Assembly (NCBI RefSeq): GCF_000183425.1
Contig: NC_014759.1
Span: 3,813,001 to 3,877,000 of the forward strand
Length of the DNA: 64,000 bases
Reading direction: 5' to 3'
Origin: Marivirga tractuosa DSM 4126
Lineage (GTDB): Bacteria; Bacteroidota; Bacteroidia; Cytophagales; Cyclobacteriaceae
Part shown: one piece after another, positions 24,927 to 33,382 of the stretch
Position numbering within the stretch: position 1 is the first letter of the stretch
How the letters are laid out: each line of letters starts with the position of its first letter
Position numbers and translations under genes: made by a program
Notes under the pieces: generated by a model
Database searches by the model: none
Seen by the model: the letters and a program-made list of their open reading frames with translations, nothing else
Told to the model about the DNA's origin: nothing

Positions 24927-25747
24927 GATTATACCTTATAGTTTTCTTGTTTTTTATGGGGATAAATCAATCCCATGCGCAGAATATTTATACATTTGAC
25001 AAGAGTAAAGAATTTGCATCCTACTTATTTATGAGCGGTCAATACGAATTATCGGCTGTCGAATATGAAAGGTTATTGTTTGTAGATGAAAATAATGACT
25101 CATTGAAATTGGCTTTGGTTAATAGCTATTTTAAGAATGATGAGTTGGCAAAGGCAATAAGACGAACAGAATCTTTGTACCCGTTAATTTCGGATTTTTC
25201 CCAGCCCATGTCAGAATTATACCTTGAAATGCTAATCCTGGGTAAGGGTTTTGAAAAATTTGACCAAAACTTAAGCCTGCTTCGGATTGAAGAGAAAAAA
25301 AAATCTGTTTATCAGCTGCATAGAGAGGTAATGGCGGGTAATTGGGAACAAGTGGAATTAAAAATACCACAAGTGTCTGCTACAGATCATCCTTCAATAT
25401 CGGGTTTAAAGAACTTATCTAAACAGGCAAAAGCTTTCAAGCCTAAGAAACCTTGGGTAGCAGTAATGATGTCAGCAATATTACCTGGTAGCGGGAAATT
25501 TTATACAGGTAATTATAAGGATGGGATTTTTAGTTTGCTGGTAGTAGGAGGAAGTGCATTTCAAGCTTATAGAGGATTTAATAAAGATGGAGTGTCATCC
25601 ACTTCGGGGTGGATTTTCGCAGGTTTGACTACTGGATTTTATGCCGGCAATGTTTACGGATCTGCCAAGTCAGCGCAGGTATATAATCAAAATTTTTGGT
25701 TAGAAATTGAAAAAGATGCAGAAGATATTATTCGCTCTACTTATTAG
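24923..25747 (+). CDS. Cassette 2, gene C: TPR-like protein with C-terminal PGSGKFYTG membrane domain
   Basis: This 274-residue protein has a signal peptide (cut near SHAQ, residue 20) and TPR-like helices, including LFMSGQYELSAVEYERLL and SYFKNDELAKAIRRTESL. The C-terminal domain has KPWVAVMMSAILPGSGKFYTG near residues 172-192, then GIFSLLVVGGSAFQAY, GWIFAGLTTGFYAGNVYG, and SAQVYNQNFW. It matches the gene at 20972 residue for residue at several motifs. It starts with an ATGA overlap on gene B and overlaps gene D by 32 bases. The role is unknown. Confidence 0.8.
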   Translation: MRLYLIVFLFFMGINQSHAQNIYTFDKSKEFASYLFMSGQYELSAVEYERLLFVDENNDSLKLALVNSYFKNDELAKAIRRTESLYPLISDFSQPMSELYLEMLILGKGFEKFDQNLSLLRIEEKKKSVYQLHREVMAGNWEQVELKIPQVSATDHPSISGLKNLSKQAKAFKPKKPWVAVMMSAILPGSGKFYTGNYKDGIFSLLVVGGSAFQAYRGFNKDGVSSTSGWIFAGLTTGFYAGNVYGSAKSAQVYNQNFWLEIEKDAEDIIRSTY

Positions 25748-26561
25748 CCTTGCTTTATCGGTTCAAGCTGTTTCCTCTCAAACTGTTGAGGAGACTATTC
25801 AATTTGCTGAAGAGCAGTTCCAGCTGGGGAATTATACCAACAGTGTATTGGCTTATGAGCGAGCGATTTATTTTCAAGAAAACACTTCTTCGGAAACGTA
25901 TTTTAAGTTGGCCAATGCTTATTTCAATAAGGGAGATGTTGAACGGGCAATTAGGTTTTATGATAATGCTACATTTTTAGAAAAGGATCATAATAAGCGG
26001 AATGATATAATTTTCAAAAAGAGTTTGGCCTTTTTAAGTATAGAGCAATACAATCAGGCTATAATTGCTTTGGCTTCTGTCAATGATTTCAATAATCCCG
26101 AAGCAGGATTTAAAAAACGATATTTTAAATCTGTCGCTTATTTTTTAAAAGAAGATTTTGACCAATTTGAAAAAGTATTCAAGGAATATATAGCTGAAAT
26201 GAATCTAGCATCAAATCAGCATTATAATGATCTTGAATTGTATAGTCAAAAGGCTGCAAAAGTAAAGCCAAACCTAGCGATGTGGATGAGTGTTTTTGTG
26301 CCAGGTAGCGGACAGATTTTATATGGAAATTGGAAAGATGGATTGAATTCTATGGCGCTGACCACAGCTTTGGTAGGTTTGTATTTTAATTATGTTATAG
26401 AGTTTTCTTTGGTGGAAGGCTATCTGGTTGTTTTGCCTTGGTTTCAACGGTATCACAAAGGGGGATATATGAAGGCAAAACAAACCGCTTTAAATAAACA
26501 AGAAGAATATAGGGCAAAAGCATATGCTGAAATGCTTAAATTACATCCAAGCTTATTCTAA
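25716..26561 (+). CDS. Cassette 2, gene D: TPR protein with C-terminal PGSGQILYG membrane domain
   Basis: This 281-residue protein has a signal peptide (QKILFALLISLALSVQAVSSQ) and at least two clear TPR units: EEQFQLGNYTNSVLAYERAIYF and KLANAYFNKGDVERAIRFYDNA. A third helical pair includes LSIEQYNQAIIAL. The C-terminal domain has MWMSVFVPGSGQILYGNWKDGLN, two hydrophobic segments, and a tail rich in K, Q and E. The ATG at 25716 is preferred over a TTG three codons upstream. It is paralogous to the gene at 21765. A further TPR gene follows after 29 bases. Confidence 0.8.
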   Translation: MQKILFALLISLALSVQAVSSQTVEETIQFAEEQFQLGNYTNSVLAYERAIYFQENTSSETYFKLANAYFNKGDVERAIRFYDNATFLEKDHNKRNDIIFKKSLAFLSIEQYNQAIIALASVNDFNNPEAGFKKRYFKSVAYFLKEDFDQFEKVFKEYIAEMNLASNQHYNDLELYSQKAAKVKPNLAMWMSVFVPGSGQILYGNWKDGLNSMALTTALVGLYFNYVIEFSLVEGYLVVLPWFQRYHKGGYMKAKQTALNKQEEYRAKAYAEMLKLHPSLF

Positions 26562-26590
26562 ATATTTCAATCATTATAGATAATTGGGCA

Positions 26591-27661
26591 ATGAGGCTAT
26601 TAGTTTTACTACTATTATTGCATTTGAGTACAAATTGTTTTTCCCAATTAGAAGATGAGAAAAGCGTTCAAGTTTTTAAACACCTCTATAGTTTCAAATT
26701 TGAAGAAGCGGATAGCATTATCTCTACCATCGATAGCACCACCGAATCATCAAATTACAATTTCCTGAGGGCACATTATATGCGCTGGTTTCATCTTCCT
26801 ATTCATAATCAAAATGATTCAATTCTGAATGCTTATAAAAATTATTTAACCACAGCTGAAATTGATATGGAGTTTAATAAACTCAATTATAATCAAATAA
26901 ACGGTGCTCTTTTGAGTGCTGAATACAATTATAATATGGGAAATTATTATAAGGCTTTGCAAAGTGGCTCTATGGTTTATGATTTAGTTAAAAATAATTT
27001 AGAGCAAGAACCTGAGCAGAAAGAAGTAAAACTGTTGTCAGCATTATATCATTATTATTATCAATATTACAAAACTGAAAATTCAGTTCTTGGAACTATG
27101 ATCTGGTTTTTTAAAGAAGGGGATAAAGAAACTGGATTAAAGTGGCTGGAAGAAGTGGCTAATCAAGAAAGTATAGTTAGTACAGAAGCGTTGATTTATT
27201 TGTCACATATTTATTTAAGGTTAGAGAATAACCCTGATAAAGCATTGTATTATGCAAATAAGCTCCATCAACTATATCCCAATAATTTGAAATTTTATGA
27301 ACTGTATATTGAGTGCCATTTTTCTTTAGGAGAATTAACAAGGGAAGTTTACAGTCAGATTGAGGGATTGAAAGATTCTGAAAAAACTTATTTTCAGAAA
27401 TATGGAATTTGCTATGAGGCCATTTGCAATAGCTTAAAGGATAGTATTAGCGTTGATGAAAAAGAAATTAAGCTTAATGAAGCATTAAGTTTTATCAAAG
27501 AAAATGGTGGAGGGAACCATTTGTCTTCTTTGCTTTTTAAAAGCTTATATCATACTACTGGGGATGAGGAATATTTAAAACAGAAGGATAAACATGAGGT
27601 TTATCAATTTGCGTTAACCGGTTATCCTCCAAAACAGAAGGGTTACAACTACAAAAACTGA
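26591..27661 (+). CDS. Secreted TPR-type protein following cassette 2
   Basis: This 356-residue protein has a signal peptide (RLLVLLLLLHLSTNCFSQ, cut near residue 19) and an all-helical mature part with TPR character: SAEYNYNMGNYYKALQSGSMVY and HIYLRLENNPDKALYYANKLHQLYPNN. It lacks the PG-x-G membrane domain of the cassette genes. It begins 29 bases after gene D and so probably belongs to the same operon; cassette 1 has no counterpart. Its 3' end overlaps the convergent polyphosphate glucokinase gene by 13 bases. A protein-protein scaffold role is likely, target unknown. Confidence 0.75.
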   Translation: MRLLVLLLLLHLSTNCFSQLEDEKSVQVFKHLYSFKFEEADSIISTIDSTTESSNYNFLRAHYMRWFHLPIHNQNDSILNAYKNYLTTAEIDMEFNKLNYNQINGALLSAEYNYNMGNYYKALQSGSMVYDLVKNNLEQEPEQKEVKLLSALYHYYYQYYKTENSVLGTMIWFFKEGDKETGLKWLEEVANQESIVSTEALIYLSHIYLRLENNPDKALYYANKLHQLYPNNLKFYELYIECHFSLGELTREVYSQIEGLKDSEKTYFQKYGICYEAICNSLKDSISVDEKEIKLNEALSFIKENGGGNHLSSLLFKSLYHTTGDEEYLKQKDKHEVYQFALTGYPPKQKGYNYKN

Positions 27662-28377
27662 CAAGCAGCCCCTACAATCCCAGCATGATTTTTTAATTCA
27701 GCAGGGATGACATTCAGCCTGCTGTCAATGTATTTTTCATATTTTTTAAACTTTTTGCTTACGCCACCACCTAAAATAATCAGATCAGGCCAGAATAGTT
27801 TATGCACTTCTACTAAATATTGATTCAAACGCTTTCCCCAAACCTCCCAGCTAAGGTCTTCATTTTCCCGAATAGAATTTGCGGCATAAGCCTCTGCTAT
27901 ATCTCCTTTGAATTGTATGTGTCCGAGTTCGGTGTTAGGCATCAGCTGCTGATTGTGAAATAAAGCCGAACCAATTCCAGTGCCTAACGCCAATATTAAA
28001 ACAGTTCCACCATGATCTTTACCTGCTCCAAAGCGCATCTCAGCTAAGCCGGCAACATCTACATCATTCATGACCCGAGTGGCACAACCCGTGGCCTTTC
28101 TAATCATATTGGCAAGAGGTTTTTCTATCCAGCTTTTATCAATATTTGAAGCAGTTTTTACCGTTCCATCAATTATGGCTGCTGGAAAACCACAACCTAT
28201 TGACCCAGACCAATCGAAGTGTTTTTGTAGTTTGACTACAGTCTTCATCATAGCTTCTGGTGTTGCGGGTTGTGGCGTTTTAAATCGTTTTCGTTTACCA
28301 ATGAATTCCCCGGTTTTTAAATCTACTATGGCAGCTTTCATGCCAGAACCTCCAATGTCAATGCCTAATACTTCCAA
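27649..28377 (-). CDS. ppgK: Polyphosphate--glucose phosphotransferase (ROK family)
   Basis: This 242-residue protein phosphorylates glucose with polyphosphate (and often ATP). It has the ROK/ASKHA phosphate loop LGIDIGGSGMKAAIVDLKTG at the N-terminus, VMNDVDVAGLAEMRFGAGK with the catalytic aspartate, LALGTGIGSALF, and ELGHIQFKG. The second adenosine loop is IILGGGVSKKF. The length fits PpgK rather than longer ROK glucokinases. The start is TTG at 28377, with no ATG nearby. Its 3' end overlaps the convergent TPR gene by 13 bases. It stands alone. Confidence 0.88.
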   Translation of the reverse strand: MEVLGIDIGGSGMKAAIVDLKTGEFIGKRKRFKTPQPATPEAMMKTVVKLQKHFDWSGSIGCGFPAAIIDGTVKTASNIDKSWIEKPLANMIRKATGCATRVMNDVDVAGLAEMRFGAGKDHGGTVLILALGTGIGSALFHNQQLMPNTELGHIQFKGDIAEAYAANSIRENEDLSWEVWGKRLNQYLVEVHKLFWPDLIILGGGVSKKFKKYEKYIDSRLNVIPAELKNHAGIVGAACQFL

Positions 28378-28483
28378 TATCTTCGAATAATTTATTTTGA
28401 AAACAAGATAGGGTAATAATTGAAGTTGTGAAAGTTTATTGCAATTTCCTGCATGGAAATGGATTAGGATTTAAATTATTTCA

Positions 28484-28520
28484 ACTGAAACAGTAAGGTA
28501 TAGACATATCTTGTTTCAGT
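28484..28520. repeat. Long intergenic hairpin
   Basis: ACTGAAACA (28484-28492) pairs with TGTTTCAGT (28512-28520). Inside it, after a three-base bulge, AGGTAT (28496-28501) pairs with ATATCT (28506-28511), leaving an AGAC loop. Fifteen base pairs in total, no T run, 140 bases before the lipoprotein gene. The 283-base gap 28378-28660 holds nothing else that I can identify. It may be a regulatory or RNA structure. Confidence 0.5.
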
Positions 28521-28660
28521 ATCCAATATTTACGGTTTTAGAATGTTATGATACTTAGTAAAATCCAAAGAGACATATTATAGTGACTTGCCTAAAGAAA
28601 GACTTGTACTAACAAGGACTGAGTTCTCTTTAAGAAACATTTTTTTCTAAAAATGATCTG

Positions 28661-29275
28661 ATGAAAAGACTTTATTTATCGCTTTTAATGTATTCTATTA
28701 TACTAGTTTTAGGGATTTCATCCTGTACTACTTTAATAAGCAAAATTTACGGAGTAAATCAAATAGATAGTATAAATGAGGAAAAGATTAATCAATTTTA
28801 TAATGAATTTGATTTTGATGGTATCCAAACATCTCAGGTTAAAATTGATTCAGCAGTATTTCAAAATCTGAGAGAACATGAAGATAGCACTATTAAAAAA
28901 GATTTAGGCCAGCCCATTCAGCTTCATTATTTCAAAGATTCTGATTTAGTTTCCTTTCATGCCAATTGTTATGCAAAACGGAGTTTAAGGAACTTGAATT
29001 GGAATTATGAACAAAGATTCGAGTCTTTTCTTCCTATTTCTGCGGTGGAAGATTTAGAGTGCTATCCTGATTTGCAAAGGCTAAATAGAATGATTGCTGA
29101 CCTTGATACATCATCAGAAGAGGACATAGTGATTGCTATATTTTGGACAAGAATGCTGGAGGATATTTCAAAGGATGCAATCAATATTGTCTTGCGCAAT
29201 ATTAGGGAATTCGAGAAAGAAGAGAAGATCCGCTTGATTTTGATCAATACCGATTCTTTTTTTAGTAAGATATGA
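28661..29275 (+). CDS. Hypothetical lipoprotein
   Basis: This 204-residue protein has a lipoprotein signal, KRLYLSLLMYSIILVLGISSC, with the lipobox cysteine at residue 22. The mature part is mixed, with VKIDSAVFQNLREHEDSTIKK and a C-terminal region DIVIAIFWTRMLEDISKDAINIV that looks like an alternating alpha/beta unit, as in thioredoxin-like proteins, but it has no CxxC. I do not recognise the family. It stands between ppgK and the prolyl oligopeptidase gene, on the same strand as the latter but 206 bases away. Confidence 0.65.
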   Translation: MKRLYLSLLMYSIILVLGISSCTTLISKIYGVNQIDSINEEKINQFYNEFDFDGIQTSQVKIDSAVFQNLREHEDSTIKKDLGQPIQLHYFKDSDLVSFHANCYAKRSLRNLNWNYEQRFESFLPISAVEDLECYPDLQRLNRMIADLDTSSEEDIVIAIFWTRMLEDISKDAINIVLRNIREFEKEEKIRLILINTDSFFSKI

Positions 29276-29360
29276 ATTATCAATATTTAAAGCACCCACC
29301 ATCCCCAACATCCACCGCTTTTATAATTCCTATGCTTTTCTCACGAAAAGCCCTTATTTT

Positions 29361-29376
29361 AGTTAAAATTTTAACT
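29361..29376. repeat. Perfect 16-base palindrome upstream of the S9 peptidase
   Basis: AGTTAAAATTTTAACT is self-complementary and lies 106 bases before the ATG at 29482. It could be an operator, but AT-rich palindromes of this kind can also arise by chance in such a genome. Confidence 0.3.
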
Positions 29377-29481
29377 TTACTATCATGAAATGAGCATAAA
29401 TTTTAGAATCCTCAATATACCAACTGAGGATGGATAAAATTTATTGAATTCCATGGGACCGTTAACAATAAACTTATACAT

Positions 29482-31617
29482 ATGAAAAAAATATGGGCTT
29501 TTCCACTTGCATTGGCAATCTTTGCCTGCAATAGTGGCGAGAAAAATCAGAAAATGGAGATACAAAATTATCCTGAAACGGCTAAAGTGGATACAGTAGA
29601 TACCTATTTTGGGACTGAGGTTCCAGATCCTTACCGTTGGCTAGAAGATGACCGCTCTGAACAAACGGCAGAATGGGTGAAGGCGCAGAATGAAGTCACC
29701 TTTGGCTATTTGAATAATATTCCATTCAGAGATAAAATAGAAGAACGCTTAACCGAACTTTGGAATTATGCTAAGGAAAGCGCTCCAAGAAAGCATGGTG
29801 ATTACTACTATACCTATAAAAATGATGGTTTGCAAAATCAGTGGGTAGTGTATCGTAAAAAAGGCTTAGATGGAGAAGAGGAAGTCTTCTTAGATCCTAA
29901 TACTTTTTCTGATGATGCCACTACTTCTCTGGCTGGAACTTCTTTCACCAAAGATGGAAGCCTATTGGCTTATTCGATTTCAGAGGGAGGCTCTGATTGG
30001 AGAAAGGTTATCGTGATGGACACTGAAGATAAATCCATAGTGGAAGACACCATTCGAAATGTAAAATTCAGTGGCATCTCATGGAAAGGGAATGAAGGTT
30101 TTTTCTATAGCAGTTATGATAAACCTGAAGGAAGTGAGCTTTCTGCAAAGACACAGGAGCACAAACTTTATTATCACAAGTTAAATACACCACAATCAGA
30201 AGATTTATTAATATTTGGAGGAAGCGAAACTCCTAGAAGATACATTGGTGGGTATGTAAGTGATGATGGGCAATACTTGTTTATTTCAGCCGCTAATAGC
30301 ACGAGTGGAAATGAATTGTATTTCAAGAATCTATCTGATCTAAACAATCCGATCAATGTAATTGCATCTGGTTTTAATAGTGAGCATTCTGTTCTGGATA
30401 ATGTAGGAGGACGCTTGTTAATTGAAACCAACCTTAATGCACCCAATAAAAGATTGGTAGAGGTAGATGTAAAAAAACCTTCTACTGATAATTATAAAGA
30501 TGTAATTCCGGAAACTGAAAATGTCTTAAATGTAAGCACTGCAGGTGGTTATATTTTTGCCAATTATATGGTGGATGTGAAAACGGAAATCCATCAGTTT
30601 GATTATGAGGGTAATAAAGTCCGTCAAGTTGAACTGCCTGGCATCGGTTCTGCAGGTGGCTTTGGTGCTGAGAAAGAAGACGAAAAACTATATTACAGTT
30701 TTACCTCATTCACCTATCCTTCTGCAATTTTTGAATATGATATTGAGGAGGGAAATTCGGAATTATACTGGAAACCTGAAATAGATTTTAATCCTGAAGA
30801 TTATGAAACGGAGCAAGTATTTTACGAAAGTAAAGACGGGACTAAGATTCCAATGTTTATCACTTACAAGAAAGGCTTGGAGAAAAATGGTAAAAACCCA
30901 ACGGAGCTGTATGCTTATGGTGGTTTTAATGTGAGTTTGCGTCCGAGTTTTAGTGTAGCCCGATTGGTTTGGTTAGAAAATGGCGGGATTTATGCACAGC
31001 CCAATTTAAGAGGTGGTGGAGAATATGGAGAACAATGGCACAAAGCCGGTACTAAAATGCAGAAGCAAAATGTATTTGATGACTTCATTGCAGCAGCTGA
31101 ATATTTAATTGAGGAAGGTTATACTAGCTCTGATAAACTGGCTATTTCAGGGGGTTCTAATGGTGGGTTGCTAGTGGGGGCAACTATGACGCAACGACCT
31201 GATTTAATGCAAGTTGCTTTCCCTGCAGTGGGTGTAATGGATATGTTAAGATATCACACCTTTACGGCAGGCGCAGGCTGGGCATATGATTATGGAACCT
31301 CGGAAGACAGCAAAGAGATGTTTGAGTATTTATATGGATATTCTCCAGTTCATAATGTAAAAGAAGGTGTGAAATATCCTGCCACCATGGTCACCACAGC
31401 TGATCATGACGATAGGGTTGTACCTGCACATTCGTTCAAATTTGCAGCTGAACTTCAAGCAAAGCATGCAGGGGGAAGTCCTGTCTTAATCAGAATTGAA
31501 ACCAATGCTGGACACGGAGCAGGAAAACCAACAGATAAAATTATTGATGGCATAGCGGATAAATATGCTTTTGCCTGGTATAATATGGCTGAGATTCCTT
31601 TTAAGGATGAGATGTAA
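29482..31617 (+). CDS. Prolyl oligopeptidase family serine peptidase (S9A), lipoprotein
   Basis: This 711-residue enzyme cleaves short peptides after proline. It begins with a lipoprotein signal (KKIWAFPLALAIFAC, cysteine at residue 16), so it is anchored in the envelope. The N-terminal part, with TYFGTEVPDPYRWLEDDRSE, is followed by a beta-propeller. The C-terminal alpha/beta hydrolase domain has the nucleophile in AISGGSNGGLL (near residue 558), the aspartate in DHDDRVVPAHS (near 643) and the histidine in NAGHGAGKPT (near 677). Full length for the family. It is monocistronic, with a strong terminator downstream. Confidence 0.95.
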   Translation: MKKIWAFPLALAIFACNSGEKNQKMEIQNYPETAKVDTVDTYFGTEVPDPYRWLEDDRSEQTAEWVKAQNEVTFGYLNNIPFRDKIEERLTELWNYAKESAPRKHGDYYYTYKNDGLQNQWVVYRKKGLDGEEEVFLDPNTFSDDATTSLAGTSFTKDGSLLAYSISEGGSDWRKVIVMDTEDKSIVEDTIRNVKFSGISWKGNEGFFYSSYDKPEGSELSAKTQEHKLYYHKLNTPQSEDLLIFGGSETPRRYIGGYVSDDGQYLFISAANSTSGNELYFKNLSDLNNPINVIASGFNSEHSVLDNVGGRLLIETNLNAPNKRLVEVDVKKPSTDNYKDVIPETENVLNVSTAGGYIFANYMVDVKTEIHQFDYEGNKVRQVELPGIGSAGGFGAEKEDEKLYYSFTSFTYPSAIFEYDIEEGNSELYWKPEIDFNPEDYETEQVFYESKDGTKIPMFITYKKGLEKNGKNPTELYAYGGFNVSLRPSFSVARLVWLENGGIYAQPNLRGGGEYGEQWHKAGTKMQKQNVFDDFIAAAEYLIEEGYTSSDKLAISGGSNGGLLVGATMTQRPDLMQVAFPAVGVMDMLRYHTFTAGAGWAYDYGTSEDSKEMFEYLYGYSPVHNVKEGVKYPATMVTTADHDDRVVPAHSFKFAAELQAKHAGGSPVLIRIETNAGHGAGKPTDKIIDGIADKYAFAWYNMAEIPFKDEM

Positions 31618-31657
31618 AAAAACCCAGATTTTTTGAGGCAGCATAAAGTTATTGGAT

Positions 31658-31688
31658 GACCTGAGATTTATTTCTCAGGTCTTTTTTT
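31658..31688 (+). terminator. Intrinsic terminator after the prolyl oligopeptidase gene
   Basis: GACCTGAGA (31658-31666) pairs perfectly with TCTCAGGTC (31673-31681), loop TTTATT, then a seven-T run. It lies 41 bases after the stop codon. Confidence 0.92.
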
Positions 31689-31910
31689 ATTGCCGCTACT
31701 ATCAAATTAGCATGCTGAAAATTGGAAGGGATTCTATTTGCTGAGGATTTCACCCTCAATCCCGATGGATATTGGTTTAAACAACCTAAACCAGAAAACG
31801 GATGCAAATTACTCCTTCTCTCTGCTTAGTCCTCTTTAATAATCTTTTGCTAAAGCTAAAGAATCATTGCAGTTTTGTATTTTCAAACTAGTAAGTAAAT
31901 CATATACTTT

Positions 31911-32483
31911 ATGAATTCAGAAAAATATGCCGTCATCTGGAAGCATTTTGATGAGGAATCTGCATTGGGAAAAAGGTTAAAAGCGACCACCGATTTTAGT
32001 TTACCCTATTTTTTGACCGAGGAGGAAAAAACCAGCTTCGATAAGAAAGAAGAAGTAAGCTTGAATCCTTTTCATATGGTGATGGGCTTGCTTGTGGGTT
32101 ATTTTGACAAGCCACCTGGAGTGGACACAAAATTTGCAAGAGAAAAAGCACCTGCTATTATCAAAGAGCATTTAACAAGCTTTAAAACTAACTCCATGGA
32201 AAATCTCCTGCTGGATTTATCCAACTTTCTGCGTGATAGTCACGGACAAAAGGTGAGTTTGCAATCTTTAATAGCAGGTGTGGAGCTTGTGCCAGATAGT
32301 AGTGCAATTAAATATGATGCTTGCATTGATTTAATCAATTGCATAGATGATGACGAATTGGATGATCGTATTGCGGCAGTCCAGCAACTAAAAATGCTCC
32401 TCAGTAAGATCGATGCTAAAAAACTGAATCAGGACCTCGTTCAGGATTATATGAAAATGATTGAGATTGCGAATGAATTCTAA
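31911..32483 (+). CDS. Hypothetical cytosolic helical protein
   Basis: This 190-residue protein has no signal peptide and no membrane segment and is mostly helical and acidic. It opens with SEKYAVIWKHFDEESALGKRL, and its C-terminal half has DLINCIDDDELDDRIAAVQQLKMLLSKID. I do not recognise the family. It stands alone with about 290 bases of upstream non-coding sequence (31618-31910), which contains the terminator of the previous gene and nothing else obvious. Codon use is like that of the neighbours, so it is likely a real gene. Confidence 0.65.
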   Translation: MNSEKYAVIWKHFDEESALGKRLKATTDFSLPYFLTEEEKTSFDKKEEVSLNPFHMVMGLLVGYFDKPPGVDTKFAREKAPAIIKEHLTSFKTNSMENLLLDLSNFLRDSHGQKVSLQSLIAGVELVPDSSAIKYDACIDLINCIDDDELDDRIAAVQQLKMLLSKIDAKKLNQDLVQDYMKMIEIANEF

Positions 32484-32493
32484 AAACGACCAT

Positions 32494-32522
32494 CCTGACT
32501 CATGCCGATCAGGTCTTTTTTG
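32494..32522 (+). terminator. Weak possible terminator after the 31911 gene
   Basis: CCTGA and TCAGG form a five-base-pair stem with a loop of about ten bases, followed by TCTTTTTTT. The T run is good but the stem is short. Confidence 0.4.
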
Positions 32523-32649
32523 TTAGCTGATTTCTTTTGTTTTTTTGTTGATAAGATTTTAAAAGTAGCATTGATTTTTTTGTAATAAAACTTACTGTTG
32601 TTTTACGGCTATATTTTTCATTAACAACTATTTATGAACATTTTATAAC

Positions 32650-32657
32650 TACCTTTG
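32650..32657 (+). promoter_or_regulatory. Possible -7 box for the J-domain gene
   Basis: TACCTTTG matches TAnnTTTG and lies 25 bases before the ATG at 32682. A -33 element is not clear. Confidence 0.45.
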
Positions 32658-32681
32658 CGCTCCAATTGAGAAATTACCCTT

Positions 32682-33131
32682 ATGAAGCGAATTAACGATT
32701 ACAAAAAATTATTTAATGTTGAAGGTCCTATTGATCTTAAGCAACTAAAATCAAGCTATAGAAATTTAGTTAAAGAATGGCATCCTGATAAGTTTCAAGC
32801 TGATGATCCAAAAGCTCAAGAAGCAGAGGTCAAAAGTCAGCAAATTATTGATGGCTATCATTTCCTGATAAGCATTGCTCCTGAAACCCATAAAGCTAAT
32901 TTGGAAGAATATACCAAAACTATTACTGAATCAAATATTCTAGATTTCAGACACAAAGGATTATTGCTGGAGGTTACATTTTTGGATGGTACGACCTACG
33001 AATATTTTGGAGTAAATAAAAATGTTTATTCTAAATTGCTAAATTCTGATAAACCTTATCGTTTTGCCAAAAGAAATATCTTTAACAACTTTCTTTATAG
33101 AAAATCTAAGAAGGCTATGGAAATGGCTTAA
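32682..33131 (+). CDS. J-domain protein fused to a KTSC domain
   Basis: This 149-residue protein has an N-terminal J-domain (about residues 5-65) with YRNLVKEWHPDKFQA; the HPD tripeptide at 34-36 is what stimulates DnaK ATPase. Unlike DnaJ it has no glycine/phenylalanine region or zinc fingers. The C-terminal part (about 95-145), LLLEVTFLDGTTYEYFGV followed by YRFAKRNIFNNFLYRK, resembles a KTSC domain, a small module found near lysyl-tRNA synthetase fusions and nucleic-acid proteins. It would be a cytosolic DnaK co-chaperone with a targeting module. J-domain call is firm; KTSC call is from pattern only. Confidence 0.8.
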   Translation: MKRINDYKKLFNVEGPIDLKQLKSSYRNLVKEWHPDKFQADDPKAQEAEVKSQQIIDGYHFLISIAPETHKANLEEYTKTITESNILDFRHKGLLLEVTFLDGTTYEYFGVNKNVYSKLLNSDKPYRFAKRNIFNNFLYRKSKKAMEMA

Positions 33132-33172
33132 TATACGGGTTGATCATGGGACTGAACTAGATGAATCAACAG

Positions 33173-33382
33173 TCAGGATTTCTGCTCAAGTTTTTTTATC
33201 CTCCTCTCATGATTAGCATAATTTTCTGCAGAGAAAGCCATATACTCAATAATATCGGCTTCAAATTCTTTAAAAGCTGCTCCCAATCCTTTCACACCCT
33301 CATTTAAAAATGAAATTTTTGTATCCACCTGATTTAGCCTTTTATTTCTCTTCTTTTGAAATTCTTCATGAGTACTCATCAT
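33173..33382 (-). CDS. Small coiled-coil hypothetical protein
   Basis: This 69-residue charged helical protein begins STHEEFQKKRNKRLNQVDTKI and ends HERRIKKLEQKS, consistent with a short coiled coil. It has no signal peptide. It is convergent with the J-domain gene and lies in a gap with no overlapping better frame. Codon use looks normal. Two ATGs (33382, 33379) are possible starts. I do not recognise the family. Confidence 0.5.
   Translation of the reverse strand: MMSTHEEFQKKRNKRLNQVDTKISFLNEGVKGLGAAFKEFEADIIEYMAFSAENYANHERRIKKLEQKS

Noticed and set aside
33132..33172. GTTGAT...ATCAAC inverted repeat between the J-domain and coiled-coil genes considered as a terminator.
   Set aside because: Six pairs, a long loop and no T run on either strand.
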